The position numbers and the translations under genes were made by a program. Positions 11,959 through 23,600 of a stretch of 64,000 nt of DNA are shown here, in pieces (the stretch's first letter is position 1; the number at the start of each line of letters is the position of its first letter). The notes beneath the pieces are model-generated. The model had not been told where the DNA came from and searched no databases. It saw nothing but the letters and a program-made list of their open reading frames with translations. The stretch lies in the NCBI RefSeq assembly GCF_000276665.1, contig NW_004955481.1, positions 998,391 through 1,062,390 on the forward strand. Reading direction: 5' to 3'. The DNA is from Chinchilla lanigera (lineage: Eukaryota > Chordata > Mammalia > Rodentia > Chinchillidae).

Positions 11959-12443
11959 NNNNNNNNNNNNNNNNNNNNNNNNNNNNNNNNNNNNNNNNNN
12001 NNNNNNNNNNNNNNNNNNNNNNNNNNNNNNNNNNNNNNNNNNNNNNNNNNNNNNNNNNNNNNNNNNNNNNNNNNNNNNNNNNNNNNNNNNNNNNNNNNNN
12101 NNNNNNNNNNNNNNNNNNNNNNNNNNNNNNNNNNNNNNNNNNNNNNNNNNNNNNNNNNNNNNNNNNNNNNNNNNNNNNNNNNNNNNNNNNNNNNNNNNNN
12201 NNNNNNNNNNNNNNNNNNNNNNNNNNNNNNNNNNNNNNNNNNNNNNNNNNNNNNNNNNNNNNNNNNNNNNNNNNNNNNNNNNNNNNNNNNNNNNNNNNNN
12301 NNNNNNNNNNNNNNNNNNNNNNNNNNNNNNNNNNNNNNNNNNNNNNNNNNNNNNNNNNNNNNNNNNNNNNNNNNNNNNNNNNNNNNNNNNNNNNNNNNNN
12401 NNNNNNNNNNNNNNNNNNNNNNNNNNNNNNNNNNNNNNNNNNN
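11959..12443. other. Assembly gap (485 N)
   Basis: Run of N. Open frames that cross it have no meaning. Confidence 1.
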
Positions 12444-13810
12444 TGCTTTCTAAAAAAGATTTTTAAAACACTTATTCCAGGATAATTAGTTGTTTCATAG
12501 GTATAGATATGCACTCTGCCTGCCATATGGTTTGTGAAAATGTTGTGATTCCTTTTACTTTTCACTGTCGGACACAGGCTTTTATTTTTCAGTTCTGCCT
12601 GTGAATGGATACTGGAGTATCCATCTCTAGGGTGGCAAGGGCACGTAGGTTGCTCTTCCAAAGAGTAGCTCCTTTTCCAGCTCCTGCCCATTTATAGCCT
12701 CATCTTATAGCAGATGGTGTTACTGAGCTCCCATTTTTAAATTTTTCCCAGAGCTGTTCAGTGTATAAAATACTTATTTTGAAGACTGGTTGGGTGAGGA
12801 AGAAAGGTAAAGAAAGACGAGAGGGAAATCTGCAGCTGGAGTGATAGAAACCATTTATTGTGAAAAAAAGTGGGAGCTAGAGATCTGGAAAAGAGTGCTC
12901 TCTTGTTTCAGACACATTACATTACTTATCTGTTGAACCCTGTTGGCCCATAAAATCCTTTCCATTAGTCAGGGTACTCTGCTTTTGTCTTGACTGCTGC
13001 TGTTCTTAGAGCTATTTTGGTTGCTTGCATGTCTCAGTTTCCTTTTCAGGGGGCAGATTATCATACATTTTTCAATATATTTACAGTAACTGGAGCCTTC
13101 TAGCTTGGTTAGTCCTTTCTTTAGATATAAGACTCCCATCTCAAAGCTGATGTTCAGAAAATGTCCATGTGAGCCTTTGCCCCAAGTGCCAACAGCAGAC
13201 ACAGCAATTGACACACTGCAGGGAATTTCCAGCTGCTGGGCAGGTTTTTGAAATCTGGACACGTGCTGTTCACACTTTGGCTTCTGAGGCAGGGATCAGT
13301 GGTTGAAGAAGGGAGGGGCTGGCAGGGGACTGCAGGGGGAAAGATCTCGTGATGCCTGCCCAGGGCTTAAGGCTGTGTAAGTGTTCTTCCTCTCTTCTCC
13401 AGCTGGCATTGGTAGGGTAGAGTAAATCACCATAGAGTGGTTATGAGCTGAACCCCCTGTGGACTTCTGTGAAGCACATCTGTGACGTCACCCTGTTATC
13501 ACTGTCTGTTTTGCATAACCTCTGTTCATCTCCCCTGAGAGAGGGTGATGCCCAGAACTCATGTCAGGGCAATGAGCAGAGGGAAATGTTTGGTAATCAT
13601 TATTTTTGAGATGAATACTAAGAACATACTCTCAGGCCATTGTCACATTTTCAAGATTCCTCATTGGAAAAGAGAAACTCTTTCTTTATAGACATGCCCT
13701 GAATACCCTCTTATGGACAAAACTTTTCAAACGGGGAAAAAATTAAAGTTCAGAAAACCTTGAAACTCCTAAGTAATCTCCCTTATTCCCCTTGGTCTCC
13801 CGTTCCAAAT
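12444..13810 (+). other. Unique intronic sequence
   Basis: No SINE and no gene recognised. It contains a perfect CRE palindrome (13483-13490). Confidence 0.5.
13483..13490. promoter_or_regulatory. Perfect CRE palindrome TGACGTCA
   Basis: Full 8-bp CREB/ATF consensus, containing a CpG, in repeat-free intron sequence. Presence of the motif is certain; use is not shown. Confidence 0.4.
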
Positions 13811-13829
13811 ACACACACACACACACAGT
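13811..13829. repeat. Short (CA)n run
   Basis: About nine CA units at the edge of the L2 copy. Confidence 0.9.
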
Positions 13830-14340
13830 GTGCACTTTGTACTACAGTGATTCTTTTAAAACCATCAGATCATGTCACTCCTCTATTCACAATCTCCATT
13901 GACTTTATTTCACTCAGAGTAAAAGCCACAGGGTTTACAAGGCCTTCCTGTCCCGACCTCTTCTCCCACCCCTATGTTGTTGCTCTCAGACCTCATTTAC
14001 TCTTTTTTTTCTGGCTTTTTTTGCTTCAGCCACAGTGGCCTTCTTGCAGCCTTCTATAAATTGGGGACTGTCCTGCCTTTGGGCTTTTGCATTAGCTGTT
14101 TTCTCCACTTGGAATGTTGTGTTTATCTACATGGTGAATATCTTACTTTTACTTAGGTGATTAATGTTACCTGTCTATTAGTCCTGCCCCACTTATCCTA
14201 TTTAATACTCCTGTACTCTATTCCTACCCTGTACTTATGATCTTATCCTGTTCATTTGTGATGATTTACTGCTTATTATGCATATGTACAATCAGCATCC
14301 TTGCCCTGGAAAGCAAACTTTACTTTTATTTATATCCATT
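13820..14340 (-). repeat. L2 LINE 3' remnant
   Basis: Reads as the familiar mammalian L2 tail region: 'atgtcactcctctattcac', 'agagtaaaagccacagg', 'cacagtggccttcttgcagc', 'gggcttttgcattagctgtt', 'cacttggaatgttgtg', ending 'ccctggaaagc'. Orientation is by similarity from memory. Confidence 0.75.
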
Positions 14341-14349
14341 CTCATTTAT

Positions 14350-14531
14350 TTTGTAGCACTGGGGATTGAACTCAGGGCCTTCTTACTAAGCTACATCTCT
14401 AGCCCATTTTTATTTTTCTTATTTAGAGACAAAAAATTGCTAAATTGCCTAGGCTGGGCTCAAATTTGGAATCTTCCTGCTTCAGCCTCCCAGGGTGCTG
14501 GGATTATAGGCATGTATCACCTTGCCTGGCT
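14350..14531 (-). repeat. B1-dID dimeric SINE
   Basis: Antisense ID ('gggattgaactcagggccttc', 'gctacatctctagccc') with its middle deleted, joined to antisense B1 ('gagacaaaaaattgctaaat', 'gtgctgggattataggc'). Confidence 0.88.
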
Positions 14532-14775
14532 GAATAGTTTCTGTATAAGAACATAAGTTCTGTTCTTTCTGATCATCTAAGCCTGGCATCTTTTACTGTC
14601 TGTTCTTTTTGTCTGCCTTTGAATACTCTTACTTTTCTTTCTCTTTTTTATTTGCCATATTTTTATTATCCCCTTACTGGAGTAACTGTGTCCTATTTAT
14701 GTAAATTAAGTAATTTTTAAAGTTTAACATTTTGAATTTTGTTTAGAGTACGAAGACAGATTAAGAAAGAAAGTG

Positions 14776-14870
14776 AAGCTGGGGATTTAGCTCGGGGCGC
14801 TGCACCTGCCTGGCAAATGTGAGGCTGTAAGTTCAACTCCTGGTACCAAAAAAAAAAGAAAGAAAGAAAG
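14776..14870 (+). repeat. ID-like SINE with (GAAA)n tail
   Basis: Sense ID: 'ctggggatttagctcggggc', 'tgcctggcaa', 'ctcctggtaccaaaa', then a (GAAA)n tail to about 14872. Confidence 0.9.
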
Positions 14871-14879
14871 AAAATGAAA

Positions 14880-14995
14880 ACCCCGTATGGCGGTGCATGC
14901 CTGTAATGCCAGCAGTCTGGGAGACTGAGGCAAGAGAATCTCATGTTTGATCCTAGCCTGGACAACTTAGAGAGATCCTGTCTCAAAAAAAAAAG
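14880..14995 (+). repeat. B1 SINE (left monomer type)
   Basis: 'tggcggtgcatgcctgtaat', 'gggagactgaggcaagagaa', 'gatcctgtctc' and a poly-A tail. It follows the previous ID directly. Confidence 0.88.
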
Positions 14996-15082
14996 TAAAA
15001 ACCACATGTAAACCTACTTCCTGACAATTTTTCCTATGTTATGTATAAACAGTCAAGGTTTTAGACATAATTTAAGAAGATG

Positions 15083-15234
15083 TGCTGGTTGTGTGGTACC
15101 ACACACCTGTGATCCCAGCCCTGGAGAGGCTGAGGCAGAAAGGTAATGAGCTTGAGGTTACCTGGGCTACATAGCAAGTCCAAGGCTGGCCTAGACTACA
15201 TAGTGAGGCCCTGTCTCAAAAACAAACAAAAAAC
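15083..15234 (+). repeat. B1 SINE with internal duplication
   Basis: 'acacacctgtgatcccagcc', two 'ctacatag' units about 30 bp apart, 'ggccctgtctcaaaaac'. Confidence 0.9.
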
Positions 15235-15579
15235 CCAGAGTTTATATTGTATAGCAATTTTAGTCCACAGTATAATTGGTCAGAAAATACAGAAAATCCT
15301 CACATACCCCTGCCCACCCCCAGCCTCTTTCACAATCAGACATCCTACAACAGACTGGTATATTTGTTAGCTGATGGTGAAACAATCGTCCGAAGTCTGT
15401 AGTTGACTATGGAGTTCACTCTTGGTGTTGTACGTTCTATAGGTTTTAGAAAATGTGTAGTGACATGTATATACTATTATATCTTATAAAATAGTACCAT
15501 ATAAAATAGTTTTCACTGCCCTAAAAATTCTGTGTACTGCCTCTTTACCTTTCTCTTCCCTTTAACATAACACTACTGA

Positions 15580-16480
15580 TATTTTTATTGTCTTACACTT
15601 TTGCCTGTTCCAGAATGTCATGTAATTGGAATCAGACAGCATGTATCCTTTCTAGACTGACTTCTTTCACTTGTAATAATCATTTACAGTGTCATTCATT
15701 CTTGTGTATTTTCATGTCTTGATAGCTAATCTCCCCTCACCACCCCCCCAGCACTGGGGATGAAACCCTGGACCTAGTGCTTTATTAACTAGGCAAGTGC
15801 TCTATCACTGAGCTACAATTCCAGTCTGATAACTCATTTCCTTTAACACTGAGTAGTGTTCCAATGTCTAAATCTACCATCATTTATCCACTGACCGATT
15901 GAAAGGTATCTTGGTTGCTTTCAAGTATTGGCAATTATGAATAAAGTTAGTGCTAACTTCCACATATAGATTATTATGTGGACCTAAGTTTCCAGCTCTT
16001 TTGGGTGAATACCAGGGAATGTGATTGTTGGCCAACATTTTAGAAGAATATTTAGTTTTGTAGGAAAACACTAAAATGGCTTCCACCCTGTCTTGGTTTA
16101 AATTGCATTTCTTTGATCATTAGTGAGAATATCCTGTTTCATTAATCTCTTAAAGTTCTCTGGACTCTTGTTCTGTTCTCATCTTATATTCCAGCCTAGT
16201 ATCTTATGAATTTATTTGAGCTTTTTAGATAGTAAAAATGTGGTAAGTCCTTGCTAAAAGACTTTTTTTAAAATTGTGTTTACAGCGTTTTAAAAAGTCA
16301 TCTTTTTCTTTTTTTAATGTATTAAAATTATCAATTTTATGTAAATATGTCATTCATTTCATTTACGATTTGTTCTCTTCTGAGCTTATTAAAAATCTCT
16401 CCATTGATGAAGTTTCTAACTAGCTTTGCTAATGTATTTTTATTTCCATCAGCTGGAGGGAATTCTAGGATAATTTTTTG
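15580..16480 (-). repeat. Old L1 remnant with ID insertion
   Basis: Antisense L1M 3' text: 'ggaatcagacagcatgtatc', 'actgagtagtgttccaatg', 'ggcaattatgaataaag', 'gtgaataccagggaatgtga'. The ID at 15741-15828 interrupts it. Confidence 0.75.
15741..15828 (-). repeat. ID-like SINE
   Basis: 'ccagcactggggatgaaaccc', 'actaggcaagtgctctatca', 'ctgagctacaattccag'. Inside the L1 remnant. Confidence 0.85.
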
Positions 16481-16526
16481 GATAACTTTATCCAGTTGGT
16501 AAGAGTTGTGAGGACCCCTTCATGCT

Positions 16527-16608
16527 TTTTTTTTGGTACCAGGAATCCAACTCAGGACCTTGCGCTTGCCAGGCAGGCACTTGTGCTGCTAAGCTATATC
16601 CCTGGCCC
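16527..16608 (-). repeat. ID-like SINE
   Basis: 'tttttttttggtaccagg', 'gcgcttgccaggcaggcact', 'gctatatccctggccc': nearly the family consensus in antisense. Confidence 0.93.
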
Positions 16609-16736
16609 TCCTTCAGGCTTAAATAACACACCAGTGCTCCCTTTGGCAACATGTATACTAAAATTAAATAACACAGCAACATGTTGCAAGAGTCCTTTGC
16701 ATCAGATGTAAAAGTTTCAAACCAGCAGAACAGCCT

Positions 16737-16807
16737 TTTTTTTGTTTTTTTTTTTGAGACAGGGTCTCACTATGCTGGGATTACAGCTGTGTGCTACCAC
16801 ACCTCGC
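16737..16807 (-). repeat. B1 SINE, internally deleted
   Basis: 'gagacagggtctcactatg' runs directly into 'ctgggattacagctgtgtgc', so most of the body is missing. Confidence 0.85.
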
Positions 16808-16829
16808 TCCTTCACTTTTATACATTACT

Positions 16830-16958
16830 TTGTTTTGTTTGTTTGTTTGTTTGTTTGTTTTGTTTTGTTTTGTTTTTGGTTTTTCTCTGGTACCAGGAAC
16901 CGAACTCACAACCTTGCGCTTGCCAGGTTGTGCAAGCTGAGCTAAATCCCCAGCCCCT
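16830..16958 (-). repeat. ID-like SINE with long (TTTG)n tail
   Basis: Antisense ID: 'tctctggtaccaggaaccga', 'gctaaatccccagcccc'. The tail has grown into (GTTT)n/(GTTTT)n at 16830-16880. Confidence 0.92.
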
Positions 16959-17017
16959 ATACATTACTTTGAATGAGGTAAGGTTAGAGTTGTCATGAAC
17001 TGCATTGTCAGAATTAA

Positions 17018-17106
17018 ACTTTTTTTTTTTTTTGGTACTGGGAATCAGACTCAGGACCTTGCACTTGCCAGGCAGGTGCAGTGCCACTGAGATATATCCC
17101 CAGCCC
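17018..17106 (-). repeat. ID-like SINE
   Basis: Poly-T, 'ggtactgggaatcagactca', 'ttgccaggcaggtgc', 'gatatatccccagccc'. Confidence 0.92.
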
Positions 17107-17369
17107 TAGAATTAAAACTTTTTAACTCGCCTCAGGTCAAAACTTGCCAGCTTGGACTACCTCAGGCTTGGAAGATTGGCATGGTTATGTACAAGTGAGT
17201 AGTCTTGTTGGCTTGCCATTTCAGGGAAGAAAGAATATGGTTGTCTTTTGTTGTTATCCTGTTTTTCACTAATGAATGAACCATCTGTACTCCTCACAGA
17301 ATGTGAGAAGTACATCTCTATTTTAGGGTAAAAGCTCTTGTATTAAGCCATCTTTTTGAGCTTACTAGT

Positions 17370-17605
17370 AATGGTGGGCATGGTGGTGCACACCTGTAAT
17401 CCCTACATAGTGAGGCCCTGTCTCAAAAACAAACAAACTTGCACAGGTGTAACTTGTACACCTGTAACTCAGGAGGCTGAGGCAGGATGATTGCCATAAG
17501 TTTGGGGCCCACCTGGGCTACATAAACGAGTTCAAGGCCAGCATGTACTACGTAGTGAGACCCTACCTCAAAACAAACAAACAGGCAAACAAACAAAAAA
17601 CAAAA
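17370..17605 (+). repeat. B1 SINE pair or rearranged B1
   Basis: Starts as a B1 ('ggtgggcatggtggtgcac') that jumps at once to its tail ('gaggccctgtctcaaaaac'). A second B1 body follows ('ctcaggaggctgaggcagga', duplicated 'ctacataa/ctacgtag', (CAAA)n tail). Confidence 0.82.
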
Positions 17606-18290
17606 AAGTAAGGCAGTAGGCAGGCTGTGCCTGTGAGGCTCATGTAGTATCACTTCTCGTGGGATCATAGTCAGCCACACATTTGGATACAGGACTTTCC
17701 CGTACTCTCTGATGGCCCTTTTTATAGGTTTCTTTTTATTTGGAAGCACTGTGATGTGAGGGCAGCATTTCTGTGGGTGTAGCAAGTCAGTACACTTGCC
17801 TGGCTTGGACTCTGAGTGGTGTGCATGAGAAGGGGAGGGCGGTGATATGTTTTTGCCATTTTTGTGCTTAAAGGAGATCAGAGAAAGGCACAGAAGAGGG
17901 ACAGAACGGATGTATTGTGCCTAGAGGAGAGTCAGGTCTTTACTTTCTGTTTTCTGGGTGGTTGACTCTTGAAAGATGAGAGGTGGGCTTACCTGCCAAA
18001 AAGATGATCTTTCCTTTCCCTTATAACATGTGGCATCATGGTTATGACTTTCAAACAATTCATATTTTTATGAAATAAATATTATACATACATGAATTTT
18101 AAAAGACTGGTAAATACACACCAACATTACCATGATTCTGTATGGTAGTGACATTACTCAAATTTTATTCTGTTTGCTCTATTTTTTTTAGTTTTCTGTA
18201 ATGATCACAATACTTTAGTGAAAGAAGCATTTTTTTAAATTGTAAAAAACAAAAATGAAATATTTATGGTTAGATAAAACTAGGTCCTAA
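17606..18290 (+). other. Unique intronic sequence
   Basis: No gene or repeat recognised; the second half is AT-rich. Confidence 0.5.
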
Positions 18291-18293
18291 TTC

Positions 18294-18453
18294 TTTTTTT
18301 TTTTTTTTTTTTTTTTGAGACAGGAGTTTGCTATGCAGTTTGGGCTGGCCTTGAACTCATTTCATAGCCCAAGCTGGCCTCAGACTTGCAGTAGTCCTCC
18401 TGCCTCAGCCTCCCAAGTGCTGGTATTATAGGCATGTACCATCATGCCTGGCT
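18294..18453 (-). repeat. B1 SINE with internal duplication
   Basis: Long T tail, 'gagacaggagtttgctatg', two antisense body units ('gggctggccttgaactcat', 'caagctggcctcagacttg'), 'cccaagtgctggtattatag'. Confidence 0.92.
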
Positions 18454-18701
18454 TCTTTATCCTTCTTGTAGCCAAATAATTCTATGCAGAAAAATGTTAA
18501 TGTGTTGGGTCTGTATTTTAAAAATTTTTTGATTTCCTTAATGATAAAGAACTCCTTTGAGATGGTCATTGCTATACCCGACTGCTTTGAGATTAAATTG
18601 CTCATCTTGCATTTCCCCCCCCATGGCTTGTCTTTATCCTAAACTGTGGGAACCTCTCTCCCCGTCTGAAGAGAATAAAAAGGCAAGTTTATAAAGAAAT
18701 T

Positions 18702-19547
18702 TCCTTTTTTTTTCCTTTTTCATTAGTTTTTATTCATATTCATAATCATAAACTTAACTCTGTAATCCAGCTATACCTGTAGAGGACTGAGGAAAATATA
18801 GAACCCAAAGGACTGCAGTATGAGCTCAAAGATTACAGGATATTTCAAGCAGATAAGGATCAACTACAGAAGGAATGATCTGCTGATTAAGAAGCAAAGT
18901 CGAGGGGCCTGGGGATTTAGCTCAGCGGCAAAAGCACCTGCCTGGCAAGCGCAAGGTCGTGAGTTCGGTTCCTGGTACCGGAGAAAAACCAAAAAAAAAA
19001 AAAGAAACAAAGTCGAATGGATTGGAGGTGTCCATAGTCAGGAGTGATGGTCTTCTTGCTGACCTTAACGTTCCTGAACCCAGAGTGCTCCACACCTTCT
19101 ATGATGTCCATGCCCTCTTTCACCTTCCTGAAAACCATATGCTTGCATCCAACCATTTGGGAAGTCTGGACAGTACAGATGAAGAACTGGGAATTATTTG
19201 TGTTTGATCCTGCACTTGCAGTGGATAAGATGCCAGGACCTATGGATGTAGCTCTCACTGGCAGATTTTTCCCTGTAGATGAACTTGCTGCTGGTGCCCT
19301 AATGGTGGTGTGAAGTCATCTGGGCACATAAATACTGGATAATTCTGTAAAAGCAAGAGTCTTTAAAACTAAATCCTTCTCTGCAGTGCTCAGAGCACAA
19401 AAGTTTTCTGCTGTTTTTGGAACTTTGCAAATAGTCAAAGGAGAAGAAGCTCAGGGGCTTGCTGTCTTTAGTGTTGTCATAGTACACAGTGGGGTTGACT
19501 ATGAGTGGCAGTGGGTAGCTACTGGGAACAGTGGTGTCTGCAAAGTC
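18702..19547 (-). pseudogene. PPIA: Processed cyclophilin A (PPIA) pseudogene
   Basis: Retrocopy of the mRNA for peptidyl-prolyl isomerase A. On the - strand the CDS begins near 19502, where ATA replaces ATG (IVNPTVYYD), followed by KVPKTAENFCALSTAEK. A frame change leads to KDSCFYRIIQYLCAQ, then a stop, then another frame change to [31 protein letters not shown] and [12 protein letters not shown] ending near 19023. The family stop codon is lost. The PPIA 3' UTR follows on the far side of a SINE ('cagatcattccttctgtag', 'agctggattacagagttaag', 'ataaaaacta'), with a poly-A tail read as poly-T at 18703-18725. No introns, so a processed copy. A possible 8-bp target duplication is AAGAAATT at 18694-18701 and 19548-19555. 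At least two frameshifts, a stop and the lost start make it non-coding. Confidence 0.93.
18890..19016 (+). repeat. ID-like SINE inside the PPIA pseudogene
   Basis: Sense ID: 'ctggggatttagctcagcgg' (box A), 'gcctggcaagcgcaagg', 'gtgagttcggttcctggtac' (box B), A tail. Flanking 14-bp duplications agaagcaaagtcga and agaaacaaagtcga (13/14) at 18890-18903 and 19003-19016. It splits the pseudogene just after the former stop codon. Confidence 0.95.
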
Positions 19548-20071
19548 AAGAAATTGCTTTTAATTGCCTCATGCACTTTAGCCCAGGATACTTCTAAGGG
19601 AGACTGAATCAGTTCTTTCGGCCATAGTGATACCTGACATCAGAATTTAGACCTTGCTCAGTGCCCCTAAAAGCAAAGAACTCTGTTAGGAGGGGTGAGC
19701 TGCTTCCACATATGTGTGCTATTTCTTTAAAAGAAAGTCTAGCGGAAGTGATGCTGTGGGGAACATCTGCACTTGGGGCTGAGTGGAGAAAGCGAGATGC
19801 GCTGCAGCTGGTGTAAGGCCCTGGCAGGCTGAGGCGCTGCTGTCTATTGGGGTTTATTTCTGTCTGCATTGAAACATGGCTTGGGAGGGGGTTGGTGGCC
19901 TGCTGCCAGCCTCAGTTAGCCTGCCCTCCTCTTTCCTCTTTCCTCCTCGCTGCCCCCCCTCCCCTCCCGCCGCATGCTCCCCTCCCTCATGCTTTAAAGT
20001 CACATTTCCAGGCCAGACGTAGAATTAATCTCTGGGCACTTCACATTGCTGGCAGCTGAAAGCAGGATGTG

Positions 20072-20124
20072 GGATCTTTTTTTTCTTTCTTTCTTTCTTT
20101 TTTTTTTCCTCTTTCTCTCTCTCT
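20072..20124. repeat. Polypyrimidine tract
   Basis: TTTC and CT units, pure pyrimidine apart from a few bases. C-rich pyrimidine text also lies at 19920-19990. Confidence 0.9.
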
Positions 20125-20596
20125 GCGTCTTGGCTGACTTTTTTACCTCTCGAAGAATTTGGAAGGCTGTGAGATCCCCCCCACCCCAAGTACTGTGGAG
20201 TTTTTCAGCACGCTGATCACCCTGCTGCGGCTTCACCCTAATAGACTTCATATGTTGATGCAGTTGACATCAGTATCAAACTATTTTACATGTGATCTGG
20301 TGTATTTCCTGAGGAAATCTGCAAGATATTTATTAAGAACTAATAAAATAAACCTCTCCATGAGTTTTTAGGTAGTTTTCAATTTTTCATGTCTCTCTCG
20401 TTTCCTCTTATCAATGAGTTGCTATTTTCTCTCTCTACTCTGACCATTGCAAAAGGAAACAAAAATAAATGTTTTAAACTGTTCCTGAAGGGACAGGGAG
20501 AGAATAGTTCTGCCATGATGTATCAGCCAGGGCTGTATTTTTAGTGCAGCATTGTAGAAACTAAAAATATCCTGTTATAGTGGATCCTTTTTATAG

Positions 20597-20622
20597 GTCT
20601 GTGTGTGTGTGTGTGTGTGTGT
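20597..20622. repeat. (TG)n microsatellite
   Basis: About 12 TG units. Confidence 0.95.
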
Positions 20623-23600
20623 TTATAATGTACGCACAATTGCCTTTGTGCATCGACAGCCGCTCTTCCCATTACAGCTGGACTCCATTAGTCCTTGAAA
20701 ATTAATGTAATCCTAGTTAAGCAAAAAATTAATTACTCTACCAGAGCTGTGTTTCATCCAAAGCTAGTGTTAGCTCCCTAGCTGGCAGCTTAGTTTGAGA
20801 GGCTCCAGGGACCCGTGGAGTTGTGGCTTTGGTATCACAGCATTTGCTGCTGTGTTTTTCCTGTTGAGAGCATTCCTCAGTTCTTAAGGGTTAGACATGT
20901 GGCACACAGAGAAAGACTGCAGGCCCTCCTGCCCCAGTGAATTACTATGTTCCAGTGTGGTCATTCCCGAAAGGGGTGCCACCTAACTTTAACTCACCTG
21001 CCATATAAGTATGCTTATTAAGTTTCTTTACAAAAGGGATACTTCGGCAGTAGTTGATTTTTCATGTACCCTGGAGGAAAAATAGCATTTATCAAAGTCC
21101 AAGAGATACACGAGATTTGCCTAGGAGTATTCTGTGGAAATGACAATCCTGTTTTGTCCATACTTTTTATTTAAGGTTTGGACTGCTTTGTTTATTATAT
21201 ATCTTTATTGTAAGTGAGTATGTCAGAGTTGACTGCTGGTTTCCAGTCAGCCTTCTTGAGTAACAACCCCTAGTGTGGCTCAGCATGAAACATTTTCAGC
21301 TTTGTGATCAGTGCTCTGGGTTGAGGTACGGGGCTTAGTGTAGAAGTTGATGCAGTTTACCTTGCCGTCAGGTGCAGTTGCCTGCTTTCATTGTTTTTTT
21401 CTTCTTTGAGGTCCTGGATGGAGGTGAGGTGACAGGGTGGGATAGGTGGGAAGGTGACTTCTCTGTTTTCTTACTGGTCAGACTCTCCAGGCTCGCTACT
21501 CCAGGCAGCATCCATCTGTCTTGGACTGCACTTCTCTTTTTCTGCTGAGCTGGGGCGTGGACAGCATAGGCCTTTGTAACTTGTGACAGGCCTCCCCAAA
21601 TGTCTTGATGGCATAGATCCTCATGGAGCTATTAGAACAAAAACCAGGTTCATGTCCCCCCTTTTTTCTTTCTGGGCATGGCTCTAAGGCTGGTCTCTAG
21701 ACCTTCTGGTGACTTTGGGTCCTCCTGTAGCCCCTCCCTGTCATCCCCTAGCTGACAACTTTAGCTTCCTATACTTGATCCCGAAGCAGTGTAGCTCAGT
21801 AAAAGTAATTAGGCCTTTTACAAATTTATTTTATTAGTGAAGAGAGTTACTATGTAATAGGCTGTAATTCTGATACAACCAGTTTGGAGATTAATAAAAA
21901 AATTTAAAAAGAGCAGTTTTTAGCAGAGACAGCGGGCCTGTTATTTCAAGTTCTCGGCTGCACCGAAATCAGAGCAGCGTGGGACCTGTGGCGAGCTGTG
22001 CTGCAGGGAGGATGTAAAGCCACGTTCCTTGTTGTTACAGTCTGTGCAGTGCCCGTCCTTGAGGGTGTTTTACGCTGGCATTAGAAAAAAGGAAACCTTG
22101 TTTTCCAAGAACTCTGCTCTCTCTCAGCTTGATAAGCATTTAAAAATAAAAGCTGCACAATTGAAATTGGCAGTGCATCCTCATTCTTTTGTCTTTCTGT
22201 TTATTTTTTTCCCTCATCCCTCAACATGTGTGCTACAGCCCATGGTTATTACACCCTCAAGAACGATGTCCTGGAACTCAGCAGACTCGCACCAAGGTCT
22301 GCCCACCCTGCGCACGGCTGTTTGAAGCTGGCTGAGGTATCGGCCTAGCACTGAGAGTGGGGATCAGCCTCAACAGCTTCATCTATAGCACATTTCCCCC
22401 TGCCTCGAAGCTGCTTCCTGGAACTTTGAGCTCCTCCAGAATCCCAATTGTTAGCTCTATCTTCCTTGTTAGCTTTTGAAGTTAACTTAATTGATTTGTT
22501 TACCTCTCCATTGGAAGAGCTCAAAGTAAGGGCTTTGGCACTGATCAGGAACAGTTCTGTCTTAAAAGAGAGACTTCTAAGCTAAGAGTTCATTATAATG
22601 ACCCAATGAAGAGAAAAGCTACTATGGCCTTAGGCTAGAATGACTGAAAGTTGGGGTTTGCCTGGGGAGTAGACCCTGTTTATGAATTGTTAATAGTACA
22701 CCCTTGTACTCTCAGAAGTATCTCAGTATAGGCAATAAGCTGTAGCATCACCCTTACTTAGATAAATTTAGCAAAAAAACAAATAAAAGGCCCTACTCCT
22801 TACAAACTGTTAATTTTTTTTGTCTAGAAATGTAATGGTTTTGTGAGGTAGTGCCAAACCCTGCCCAAAACATTGCATGCAGATTCCACTGGAGTCATAC
22901 ACATGTGACCTCAGAAAGAATTGCTGTGTCTCTGGCTCTGTGTTCAAGGACTGGCTTTCTTGCTTGAGTAGGTCCTGGCTAACCCAACTTTGAAACATCA
23001 TGTCACTTGTTCAAGCATTTCTGGTTATCATTGCCTGCTTTGTTGAGTCAGAACCTGGAGTTCACTTGGTGGGGTGTGGTTTCAGGTTTGCAGACTTCCT
23101 GGATGATGCCTGTAAAGGGTTGGTGCCTGATGTAACTGAATAGGGTGTTACTTCAGGTTAGTAGTCCTTGTTTTTGCTTGGCTTGTTGGACTGAACCTGG
23201 TATTACTGTTTCCCAAAGAATATTTTTGGTTTGAAAACTGAAGGTCAGCAGTTCGCAAGTGCCGAACTTGAAGCCAACTGTGTGGTTTGTCTTGTGCCAC
23301 TGGGCCAGCAGTGCTGCAGTCCTGATCGATTGATCTGCAACAATATAAAACCACGAGCAGCGACTGCCAGACAAAACTCCATATCACCCCATTCCCCTTT
23401 CCAACCTGTGTCTCTGCCCAGGTCCCTTTTCTTTCTCTTTGTATGTCTCTCTCATTCTTGGTTATGTATTTTGCTTTTTTGGGTCTATCTTTTTCCATCT
23501 CGCTGTCTCTTTCCATAACAGTTTTTAATAATGTTTTAGTTAGTTCCAGCCTTTTCCCTGAATGGATCCCATTGGAAAATGCATTTGAAAGGAAACAGTT

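Noticed and set aside
11942..12691. 249-codon and 173-codon open frames across the first gap
   Set aside because: Most of their length is N; the residues outside the gap show no family features.
18904..19002. A tRNA gene (box A and box B present)
   Set aside because: It is an ID SINE with A tail and target duplication; the fold lacks a proper acceptor stem and the same sequence recurs many times.
19911..20000. CpG island or alternative promoter
   Set aside because: C-rich but almost without CpG; it is a pyrimidine tract.
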